Below, in pieces: positions 1 to 5,064 of a stretch of DNA of 5,118 nt. The stretch spans positions 1 through 5,118 of the forward strand of contig JAEWAU010000023.1 of the NCBI GenBank assembly GCA_023391535.1. The letters run 5' to 3'. The notes under the pieces were generated by a model, which saw only the letters and a list, made by a program, of their open reading frames with translations, searched no databases and was not told the DNA's origin. The position numbers were made by a program, and so were the translations under genes. This DNA is from Bacillota bacterium (GTDB lineage: Bacteria; Bacillota; Clostridia; Oscillospirales; Ethanoligenentaceae). Positions within the stretch are counted from its first letter, which is position 1. The number at the start of each line of letters is the position of its first letter.

Positions 1-1
1 C

Positions 2-48
2 GGGGGGGGGGGGGGGGGGGCGGCCCCCGCCCCCCCCCCCCCCCCCCC
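2..48. repeat. G19 / C19 mirror-image homopolymer inverted repeat
   Basis: Bases 2-20 are 19 consecutive G and bases 30-48 are 19 consecutive C, separated by the 9-base centre CGGCCCCCG. The two arms are exactly complementary and equal in length, so a single strand could fold into a pure G:C 19-bp stem. It lies at the very edge of the window and is unlike anything else in it. The likeliest explanation is a technical artefact at a contig end, such as poly-G calls from two-colour sequencing joined to their complement. A real structure cannot be excluded from sequence alone. Confidence 0.9.
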
Positions 49-121
49 ACGCCGTACGCGGAATTTTGCAACCGGCGAAAACCGGGCCGGAAACATACGC
101 GAATGCAGGGGAGGAACTGCC

Positions 122-1288
122 ATGTTCAAAATTAAAACCATGAATAAAATCTCGCCCGTCGGCCTTTCGCAGCTGAAGCCGGAGCTTTACGCCGTTTCCG
201 AAGGCGAGGAGAACCCGGACGCCGTTCTCGTGCGCTCCGCGGCTCTGCACGATTACCCGCTGCCCCGTTCGCTCAAGGCCATTGCGCGCGCGGGCGCCGG
301 AACCAACAATATCCCCGTGGACAAATGCAGCGAAAACGGCGTGGTGGTGTTCAACACGCCGGGCGCAAACGCCAACGCCGTTAAGGAGCTTGTAATCGGC
401 GCGCTCATTCTCGCCTCCCGCAACATGGTCGACGCCGTTTCCTGGGCGCAGAGCCTGAAGGGCAAGGGCGCCGAGGTGGAAAAGCTGGTGGAAAAGGGCA
501 AGTCCCAGTTCGTGGGGCCGGAGCTTTCCGGAAAAACCATCGGCGTCATCGGCCTCGGGGCCATCGGCGTGATGGTGGCCAACGCCGCGCACAGCCTGGG
601 AATGGAGGTTTACGGCTACGACCCGTACCTTTCCGTGGAAGCGGCCTGGGGCATCTCGCGCTCCATCCACCGCGCCGCCTCGCTTCAGGAGATCTACGCG
701 AAATCCGATTTCATCACCATCCACGTGCCGCTCAACGACGAAACGCGCGGCACGTTCAACGCCGAATCCATCGCCGTTATGAAGAAAGGCGTGCGCCTGT
801 TCAACTTCGCGCGCGGCGGCCTTGCCGTGAATGCCGATGTGATCGCGGCGCTGGCGAGCGGGCAGGTGGCCTCCTACACCGTGGATTTCCCAAGCGACGA
901 CCTGCTGGGCGTCAAGGGCGTCATCCCGGTGCCGCATCTGGGCGCTTCCACGCCCGAATCCGAGGATAACTGCGCCGCGATGGCCGCGAACGAGCTTTCG
1001 GCGTTTTTGGAATGCGGCAACATCCGCAATTCGGTGAACTTCCCCAACGTGGAGCTGCCCGTTTCCAGTTCCACGCGCGTCACGGTGGTGCACAAGAACA
1101 TTCCGAGCATGCTCGCCCGCATCTCCACGGCATTCTCGGATGACGGCATCAATATCGACAACCTGCTCGACAAATCCAAAAAGGAGTACGCCTACACGAT
1201 TCTGGATGTTTCCGGCGGCGAGGTGGAAAAGGTTGTGGACCGGCTCCGCTCCATCCCCGGCGTCATCCGCGTGCGCGTCCTCCGCTGA
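122..1288 (+). CDS. serA: D-3-phosphoglycerate dehydrogenase, ACT-domain form
   Basis: This 388-residue cytoplasmic enzyme is predicted to oxidise 3-phosphoglycerate to 3-phosphohydroxypyruvate with NAD+, the first step of serine synthesis. Residues 1-130 form the N-terminal part of the 2-hydroxyacid dehydrogenase fold (ARAGAGTNNI at 56-65). The NAD-binding Rossmann loop is GLGAIG at 144-149, with an acidic residue at D167. The catalytic Arg is R231 in FARGG and the catalytic His is H272 in PHLGAST. The acid normally supplied by Glu seems to be replaced by Asp in VDFPSDD (254-260). Residues 318-388 are an ACT domain, which in this family usually senses serine. The length fits the clostridial subfamily. 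The start is set by GGAGG at 110-114, seven bases before the ATG; the second Met (residue 7) has no such site. No clear promoter lies in the 73 bases after the G/C tract, so the gene may continue an operon that begins outside the window. The Smr gene follows after 13 bases. Confidence 0.95.
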   Translation: MFKIKTMNKISPVGLSQLKPELYAVSEGEENPDAVLVRSAALHDYPLPRSLKAIARAGAGTNNIPVDKCSENGVVVFNTPGANANAVKELVIGALILASRNMVDAVSWAQSLKGKGAEVEKLVEKGKSQFVGPELSGKTIGVIGLGAIGVMVANAAHSLGMEVYGYDPYLSVEAAWGISRSIHRAASLQEIYAKSDFITIHVPLNDETRGTFNAESIAVMKKGVRLFNFARGGLAVNADVIAALASGQVASYTVDFPSDDLLGVKGVIPVPHLGASTPESEDNCAAMAANELSAFLECGNIRNSVNFPNVELPVSSSTRVTVVHKNIPSMLARISTAFSDDGINIDNLLDKSKKEYAYTILDVSGGEVEKVVDRLRSIPGVIRVRVLR

Positions 1289-1301
1289 GCGCCGCGCAAC
1301 T

Positions 1302-1550
1302 ATGATCACCTATCTTTCGGCTTCCCGCGTGGAGATCGACATCCACCAGATGCAGCGGGCCGAAGCCAAAAAGCTGCTGGAACACTTTCTTTCCTCCTGC
1401 AACGGCAACGTGCGGGAGGTGACGGTGATCCACGGCTACGGCTCCGGCACCGTGCTGCGGGATATGGTGCGCGGCGGCCTCAAGCACCACCGCATCAAAC
1501 GCAAAATTCTTTCGATGAACCCGGGCATCACCATTCTGGAACTGAATTAA
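1302..1550 (+). CDS. Small stand-alone Smr (MutS2 C-terminal-like) domain protein
   Basis: This 82-residue protein consists of little more than one Smr domain, the module found at the C terminus of MutS2 and as independent small proteins. It has the first motif in altered form (VEIDIHQM, where LDLHG is usual) near residues 10-17. The hallmark loop HGYGSG follows about residues 44-49 and leads into TVLRDMVR, then a basic stretch (KHHRIKRK) and the closing NPGITILEL strand. Smr domains are known to bind or nick branched DNA, or to act on RNA; which applies here cannot be told. The first Met with a full domain is at 1302. There is no good Shine-Dalgarno sequence before it, and it lies 13 bases after the serA stop, so translation is probably coupled to serA in one transcript. 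The downstream gene converges on it with only 50 bases between stops. Confidence 0.85.
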   Translation: MITYLSASRVEIDIHQMQRAEAKKLLEHFLSSCNGNVREVTVIHGYGSGTVLRDMVRGGLKHHRIKRKILSMNPGITILELN

Positions 1551-1600
1551 CGCGAATCGAATGCGGAATAAACACGGATGCTTTCGCCGAAGGCGGCGGG

Positions 1601-1945
1601 TTATCGGGCAGAGGACGCGCCGCGCGCGCCGTACCGCCCGAATCCCGCCGCCTTTTGCGCGGGCTGCCCGCCCGCGTCCGGGCCGGAGGCGCCCATTGCA
1701 TCCGCAGTGCCCGTTGCATCCGCGGTGCCTGTGGCGCCGGAGGCGCCCGTTTCCCCCGCGGCGGGGGTGCTATCGGTGCGGCAGGATTCCCCAACGGCGG
1801 CGATGGAGAGCAGCGTGGCGCCCGCCATGGCGAGGAGATTTCCCACCACGTTCTGCTCGTCGAGCGTCAGGTTCTGCGCGAGCAGCGCGGCCAACATGTT
1901 CGCGGCCATGGTAACCTGCTGCGCGCGCCGCAGGCAATCTTCCAC
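1601..1945 (-). CDS. Small two-helix protein (DUF6774-like?) with Gly-X-Y repeat tail
   Basis: This 114-residue reading frame begins with GTG, preceded by GGGAGGGG with ideal spacing. Residues 1-55 read as two amphipathic helices with a turn (MAANMLAALLAQN, then LTLDEQNVVGNLLAMAG and LLSIAAVGESC). This resembles the small clostridial DUF6774 family in length and in its 'L-x-DE ... LLSIAA' pattern; that match is from memory and uncertain. Residues 56-114 are low complexity, rich in Gly, Ala, Thr and Asp, and contain a hexapeptide array with Gly-X-Y periodicity. No signal peptide is seen. Cys4 and Cys55 flank the helical part. The same frame stays open far upstream, antisense to tcdA, but the strong ribosome site favours this short form. 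The gene diverges from tcdA and converges on the Smr gene. Function is unknown. The competing plus-strand frames here lack a ribosome site and a protein-like composition. Confidence 0.6.
   Translation of the reverse strand: MEDCLRRAQQVTMAANMLAALLAQNLTLDEQNVVGNLLAMAGATLLSIAAVGESCRTDSTPAAGETGASGATGTADATGTADAMGASGPDAGGQPAQKAAGFGRYGARGASSAR
1676..1747 (-). repeat. Four-unit 18-bp tandem array coding Gly-rich hexapeptides
   Basis: Read on the minus strand, four consecutive 18-base units encode six residues each. The two central units (1697-1714 and 1715-1732 give the cleanest DNA match, 16 of 18 bases identical) encode GTADAT and GTADAM. The outer two both begin GASG and share the 13-base direct repeat at 1682-1694 and 1736-1748, exactly 54 bases (three units) apart. 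The array lies inside the tail of the minus-strand gene and keeps its frame. Confidence 0.8.
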
Positions 1946-1950
1946 TGCGT

Positions 1951-1958
1951 CCCCTCCC
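1951..1958 (-). promoter_or_regulatory. Ribosome binding site deciding the GTG start
   Basis: On the minus strand this reads GGGAGGGG. The GGAGG core (1953-1957) ends seven bases before the GTG at 1945-1943. It is the only strong Shine-Dalgarno sequence in this long open frame and is the main reason for placing the start here rather than at the internal ATG codons. Confidence 0.65.
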
Positions 1959-1985
1959 GCCCGCGGCTTCCCGGCGGCGTCCCCG

Positions 1986-2114
1986 CCCGGAACCGGGCTG
2001 TTCTCCCGGCTGGAAAGCAACACTACAGAGATTCCGCAAAAGGGTGCGGAAAACCGCGTTCCGCCGGAAAAACAAATTTTCTCTTGCCGTTTCCACCGGC
2101 AAAGCCGGAGAAAA
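1986..2114 (-). promoter_or_regulatory. Structured leader with competing hairpins upstream of the minus-strand gene
   Basis: Three groups of inverted repeats fill this gene-free stretch. At 1986-2009, CCCGG (1986-1990), CCGGG (1993-1997) and CCCGG (2005-2009) can pair in two exclusive ways. At 2032-2064, TTCCGC, GCGGAA (2046-2051) and TTCCGC (2059-2064) can likewise pair in two ways. At 2077-2114, TTTTCTC pairs with GAGAAAA (2108-2114) around an inner TTGCCG/CGGCAA stem (2084-2089 with 2097-2102), with a five-base bulge; on the minus strand this last hairpin is followed by TTTGTTTTT, like an intrinsic terminator. A TATACT box on the minus strand at 2148-2143 could start such a leader, but its -35 region is poor. 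The arrangement could be an attenuator; this is inference. Confidence 0.35.
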
Positions 2115-2178
2115 GCTTTCGCACCTTTTCGGGAACTGCTGTAGTATATGCTCCCCGCGAAAATTCCGCGAAAACCCT

Positions 2179-2206
2179 TTGAAAAGACGCGCGATGATGC
2201 TATAAT
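2179..2206 (+). promoter_or_regulatory. Sigma-A type extended -10 promoter for tcdA
   Basis: TTGAAA (2179-2184) and TATAAT (2201-2206) are separated by 16 bases, and TGC directly before the -10 box provides the extended -10 TGn element. This is the best consensus promoter in the window. The predicted start of transcription is near 2213, giving a leader of about 50 bases before the tcdA start codon. Confidence 0.85.
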
Positions 2207-2215
2207 GAGTTGGCG

Positions 2216-2235
2216 ACCAGCCTGGTTTAAATCAG
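2216..2235. promoter_or_regulatory. Overlapping palindromes just after the tcdA transcription start
   Basis: ACCAG (2216-2220), one base, then CTGGT (2222-2226) form a perfect inverted repeat. A second near-palindrome, CTGGTTTAAATCAG (2222-2235, 12 of 14 positions symmetric around TTTAAA), overlaps it. Their position immediately downstream of the predicted start is typical of a repressor operator, or they could form a small hairpin in the leader. No regulator is identified. Confidence 0.3.
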
Positions 2236-2263
2236 CCATTTTCAGGAATCGCAGGGAGAACAC

Positions 2264-3070
2264 ATGCCGGACGAATTTTCGCGGACGGAGCTGCTCATCG
2301 GCTCCGCCGCTCTTGACAGATTGAAACGCAGCAGCGTAGCCGTTTTTGGCATCGGCGGCGTGGGCGCCTACACGGCCGAAGCGCTGCTCCGCGCGGGGGT
2401 GGGCACGCTGTTTCTCGTGGACGACGACCGCATCTGCCTGACCAATATCAACCGCCAGCTCCACGCGACGCGCAAAACCATCGGGAAGTTCAAAGCCGAG
2501 GTGATGCGCGACCGCCTGCTCGAAATCAACCCCAAGGCGCATGTCGAGGCCGTCAAGCTCTTCTACTCCGCGCAGACGGCGGAAGGCTTCTTCGAAGCGT
2601 TCCACCCCGACTATCTGGTGGACGCCATCGACACGGTGAGCGCCAAGCTCGACCTCGCCGAGCAGGGCTACCGGAGGAATATCCCCATTATCAGCTGCAT
2701 GGGCGCGGCCAACAAGCTCGACCCCACGCGGTTCGAGGTGGCGGATATCTACAGCACCAGCGTCTGCCCTCTGGCGAAGGTGATGCGGCATGAGCTGCGC
2801 CGCCGCGGAATCCCCGCCCTCAAGGTGGTGTATTCGCGCGAGGAGCCGCTCACCCCGGTGGAAAACAACAGCACGAGCTGCAAATACCACTGCGTATGCC
2901 CGCCGGGCACCCAGCGCACCTGCACCTCCCGCCGGCAGGTGCCCGGCAGCGTCTCGTTCGTTCCGCCGGTGGCCGGCTTTATTCTGGCCGGCGAGGTGGT
3001 GAAGGACCTTATTGCGGATATCCCCCGCCCGCAGAAGTCCGCGGCGCCCCAAGAGGCCCCGTCGCCGTAA
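2264..3070 (+). CDS. tcdA: tRNA threonylcarbamoyladenosine dehydratase (ThiF/MoeB family)
   Basis: This 268-residue protein has the E1-like adenylating fold. TcdA enzymes use ATP to cyclise the t6A modification at tRNA position 37 into ct6A, improving decoding of ANN codons. The nucleotide-binding loop is GIGGVG at 29-34, followed by the acidic DDD at 53-55 and the NINRQ signature at 61-65. VDAIDTV (119-125), CMGAANKLDPTR (145-156) and CPLAKVMRHELRRRG (168-182) are typical of TcdA and not of ThiF or MoeB, as is GSVSFVPPVAGFILAGEVVKDL near the C terminus. A cluster of C206, H209, C210, C212 and C220 is present, as I recall from clostridial homologues but not E. coli TcdA; it might bind a metal. 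The last 15 residues are a Pro/Ala-rich tail. AGGGAGA precedes the ATG at normal spacing. The gene has its own promoter and appears monocistronic, ending 16 bases before a large hairpin. Confidence 0.93.
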   Translation: MPDEFSRTELLIGSAALDRLKRSSVAVFGIGGVGAYTAEALLRAGVGTLFLVDDDRICLTNINRQLHATRKTIGKFKAEVMRDRLLEINPKAHVEAVKLFYSAQTAEGFFEAFHPDYLVDAIDTVSAKLDLAEQGYRRNIPIISCMGAANKLDPTRFEVADIYSTSVCPLAKVMRHELRRRGIPALKVVYSREEPLTPVENNSTSCKYHCVCPPGTQRTCTSRRQVPGSVSFVPPVAGFILAGEVVKDLIADIPRPQKSAAPQEAPSP

Positions 3071-3086
3071 CGTTTTTCCGCGGGGT

Positions 3087-3128
3087 GCCGAAAGCCCCTG
3101 CGGAAGAGCTTCCGCAGGGGCTTTCGGC
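3087..3128. terminator. Perfect 20-bp inverted repeat between tcdA and murC
   Basis: Bases 3087-3106 and 3109-3128 are exact complements with two bases between them; in RNA a 19-bp stem would close on a four-base GAGC loop. It lies 16 bases after the tcdA stop and 40 bases past the murC stop on the other strand. Position and strength suggest a bidirectional transcription end. It is not followed by a U-tract on either strand, so classical intrinsic termination is not assured. Confidence 0.6.
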
Positions 3129-3136
3129 TATAGGCT

Positions 3137-3165
3137 CTGCTCTCCGGTTATCGTTCGGAGAACAG
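3137..3165 (-). terminator. Second hairpin directly after the murC stop
   Basis: TCTCCG (3141-3146) pairs with CGGAGA (3156-3161) over a nine-base loop, and after a one-base C/A mismatch CTG (3137-3139) pairs with CAG (3163-3165). On the minus strand it begins two bases after the murC stop codon. It lacks a U-tract, so it may be a weak terminator or an RNA 3'-end stabiliser. Confidence 0.4.
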
Positions 3166-3167
3166 GA

Positions 3168-4556
3168 TTACGCTTCCCGCGCGGGCGTGCGGAGCATCCG
3201 CTTCGCCGCCTTGTAAATGTCCCCGCAGCCCAGCGTGATCACAAGGTCCCCCGGCTGCGCGTGCTCCAGCACGTACGCGGCGATCTGCTCGAAATCCGGG
3301 AACCAGACGCTGCCGGGTACCTTTGCCGCCAGATCCTTCGAATACACGTGGTAGGTGTTCACCTCGCGCGAGCCCATGATTTCGGCCAGCACCACATGGT
3401 CCGGGATGCGCAGCACCTGCGCGAACTCATCCATGAGCAGCACGGTGCGCGAAAACGTGAAGGGCTGGAACACCGCCCAAACGGCATGGTAGCCCATCTC
3501 CTTCGCGGCCGTGAGCGTGGCCCGAAGCTCCGCCGGATGGTGCGCGTAATCGTCGGCCACCGTGATGCCGTTCACCTGCCCGAGGATCTCGAACCGGCGG
3601 CCGGCGCCCGCATAGCTGTTGATGCCTTCCTCGATATCCGCGGCCTTCACCCCCGCGAGCGACGCGGCGGCCGCGGCCGCCAGGGCGTTGAGCACGTTGT
3701 GCCGCCCCGGGATGCGCAGGCGGATATGGGCGAAATCCCGCCCCCCGTGCCGGATGGTGAACTCGGCGTGGCTCATGGGCTCGATGCGCAGGTCCGCGGC
3801 GGAAAAATTGCAGCCCGAAGAGAACCCGAACGTCACAAGCGGCCTTGCGTAGCCGCGCAGAGCCTCCATGGTGTTTGCGTCGTCGCCGTTGCACACCACC
3901 GCGCGCGAGGTCTGCTCCGCGAACGTGCGGAAATGGGCTTTCAGGTTTTCCATGGTCTTGAAATATTCCAGATGGTCGTTGTCGATGTTCAGGATCACGG
4001 AAACGGCGGGATGCATGTGCAGGAACGAATCGTTGTACTCGCACGCCTCGGCCGTGAGGAAAGTGGACGCGCCCACGCGGCTGTTCCCGCCGATGGCGGG
4101 CAGCTTGCCGCCGATCACGGCGGTGGGGTCGAGCCCCGCCGTAAGGAAAATCTGCGTCAGCATGCAGGTGGTGGTGGTTTTGCCGTGTGTGCCCGCCACC
4201 GCGAACGAATCCGGGAAACGGTCCGCCACAAGGCCCAGAAGCTGGGCGCGCTCCATCACCGGCACGCCCTTTGCCCGCGCGGCCACAAGCTCCGCGTTAT
4301 CCGCGTGAACGGCCGCCGTGTGCACCACAAGCTCCGCGTCCCCGATATTTTCGGGCCGGTGCCCCATCTGCACCGGAATTCCCATGGCGCGGATGCGCGC
4401 CAGCGTATCGGATTCGTTGTTGTCCGACCCGGTGAGATCATACCCTTTATGAAACAGGATTTCGGCCAGCGCGCACATGCCCGCGCCGCCGATCCCCACG
4501 AAATGTACCTTTTTGATATTCTCCAACCTGTCCGGCTGAATCGTCATGTCTGTCAT
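3168..4556 (-). CDS. murC: UDP-N-acetylmuramate--L-alanine ligase
   Basis: This 462-residue cytoplasmic Mur ligase adds L-alanine to UDP-N-acetylmuramic acid using ATP, the first peptide step in peptidoglycan precursor synthesis. The N-terminal UDP-MurNAc-binding domain has GIGGAG at 21-26. The ATP P-loop is GTHGKTTTT at 122-130. The central domain shows ACEYNDSF (171-178) and NIDNDHLEYF (190-199). The C-terminal domain has GRHNVLNALA (284-293), GAGRRFE (317-323), DDYAHHP (335-341) and FQPFTFSR (363-370). All are expected of MurC, and the length is normal. Two starts are possible: the ATG at 4556, where AAAGGGG ends only two bases before it, and the ATG at 4547 with 11 bases. I keep the first, although neither spacing is ideal. 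It has its own promoter and diverges from spoVG. Downstream are two hairpins shared with convergent tcdA. Confidence 0.96.
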   Translation of the reverse strand: MTDMTIQPDRLENIKKVHFVGIGGAGMCALAEILFHKGYDLTGSDNNESDTLARIRAMGIPVQMGHRPENIGDAELVVHTAAVHADNAELVAARAKGVPVMERAQLLGLVADRFPDSFAVAGTHGKTTTTCMLTQIFLTAGLDPTAVIGGKLPAIGGNSRVGASTFLTAEACEYNDSFLHMHPAVSVILNIDNDHLEYFKTMENLKAHFRTFAEQTSRAVVCNGDDANTMEALRGYARPLVTFGFSSGCNFSAADLRIEPMSHAEFTIRHGGRDFAHIRLRIPGRHNVLNALAAAAAASLAGVKAADIEEGINSYAGAGRRFEILGQVNGITVADDYAHHPAELRATLTAAKEMGYHAVWAVFQPFTFSRTVLLMDEFAQVLRIPDHVVLAEIMGSREVNTYHVYSKDLAAKVPGSVWFPDFEQIAAYVLEHAQPGDLVITLGCGDIYKAAKRMLRTPAREA

Positions 4557-4587
4557 GACCCCTTTCTATGTGATGCAGTCCAAAGTT

Positions 4588-4616
4588 ATTATACGTCGGG
4601 GAGCGAATAAAATAAA
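4588..4616 (-). promoter_or_regulatory. Probable murC promoter
   Basis: On the minus strand a perfect TATAAT box lies at 4593-4588. Seventeen bases upstream is TTTATT (4616-4611), a weak -35 box set in an AT-rich stretch (about 4604-4624) that could act as an UP element. Transcription would start near 4581, about 25 bases before the murC ATG. Confidence 0.65.
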
Positions 4617-4650
4617 CCTTTTTCTGCCCCGGTGCATAAATTCACAGCTG

Positions 4651-4673
4651 CCGCCTCATACTACACAAGGCGG
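4651..4673. promoter_or_regulatory. Inverted repeat in the murC-spoVG intergenic region
   Basis: CCGCCT (4651-4656) and AGGCGG (4668-4673) are exact complements around an 11-base spacer. It lies upstream of spoVG and upstream of the murC promoter, so it may be an operator or a leader hairpin of spoVG. No convincing sigma-A promoter for spoVG was found. A GAAT element at 4604-4607 recalls the sigma-H -10 of Bacillus spoVG, but its -35 match (AGTTATT against AGGATTT) is only 4 of 7. Confidence 0.3.
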
Positions 4674-4734
4674 AAGTTGGATTATTATGGTTAATCTGTA
4701 ATTTTTAGCGCATCCCTTTGCAGGAGGATTTGTC

Positions 4735-5064
4735 ATGAATATCACCGATATCAAGATACGGAAGCTGTTTGCGGACGGCAAGATCCGCGCGATCGTTTCC
4801 ATTATTCTGGACGGGGATTTCGCCGTGCACGACCTCAAAATCATCGAAGGGGTGGAACGTCTGTTCGTCGCCATGCCCAATCGGCGCTCCGAAGACGGCC
4901 GGTTCCAGGATATCGTGCATCCCATCTCGAGTGAAGCCAGAGCCCAACTGGAAACGGTGGTGCTTGAGAAATACCGGGAGGCCGCGGTGACCGCCGGGGT
5001 TCCGGTCGAGCTGCATCGGGAGCCTGCCGGCGCGCCGGCGCCCGATGCGGACGGGGACATATGA
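4735..5064 (+). CDS. spoVG: Septation/sporulation regulator SpoVG
   Basis: This 109-residue protein matches SpoVG from its first residues (MNITDIKIRKL) through the family hallmark FVAMPNRRSEDGRFQDIVHPI at about 44-64, with a following helix at 67-86. SpoVG is a small nucleic-acid-binding regulator; in Bacillus it affects asymmetric septation and sporulation, and in staphylococci the capsule and cell envelope. The conserved core ends near residue 86; the last 20 or so residues form an acidic Pro/Ala/Gly-rich tail of variable type. A strong AGGAGG lies at 4722-4727, seven bases before the ATG, which fixes the start. It is divergent from murC. I recall a co-directional murC-purR-spoVG-glmU order in Clostridium, so the neighbourhood is kept but rearranged. 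Confidence 0.95.
   Translation: MNITDIKIRKLFADGKIRAIVSIILDGDFAVHDLKIIEGVERLFVAMPNRRSEDGRFQDIVHPISSEARAQLETVVLEKYREAAVTAGVPVELHREPAGAPAPDADGDI

Noticed and set aside
1585..1598. Small hairpin CGCCG-AAGG-CGGCG between the Smr gene and the minus-strand gene, as a terminator
   Set aside because: The stem is only five base pairs and no U-tract follows on either strand; such hairpins are common by chance in this GC-rich DNA.
1676..1747. CRISPR array
   Set aside because: The units are 18 bases, directly abutting with no spacers, and keep a coding frame; it is a coding tandem repeat.
1578..2144. Plus-strand Pro/Ala-rich open frame over the small minus-strand gene
   Set aside because: No ribosome site precedes it, its composition is the mirror of the Gly/Ala-rich minus frame, and it crosses the structured leader.
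1946..3052. Long minus-strand open frame antisense to tcdA, continuous with the small minus-strand gene
   Set aside because: It lies opposite a clearly recognised tcdA and its translation is compositionally skewed (rich in Arg, His, Ala, Gly) with no family match; it is open because of high GC. Only the part after the GTG at 1945 is kept.
3012..4610. 532-residue plus-strand open frame opposite murC
   Set aside because: It is antisense to a full-length MurC with all its motifs, is Arg/His/Gly-rich and has no ribosome site; it is a GC shadow.
4587..4640. Sigma-A promoter for spoVG (TATTAT or CATAAA as -10 box)
   Set aside because: Neither candidate has an acceptable -35 box at 16-18 bases, and TATTAT overlaps the better murC promoter on the other strand.
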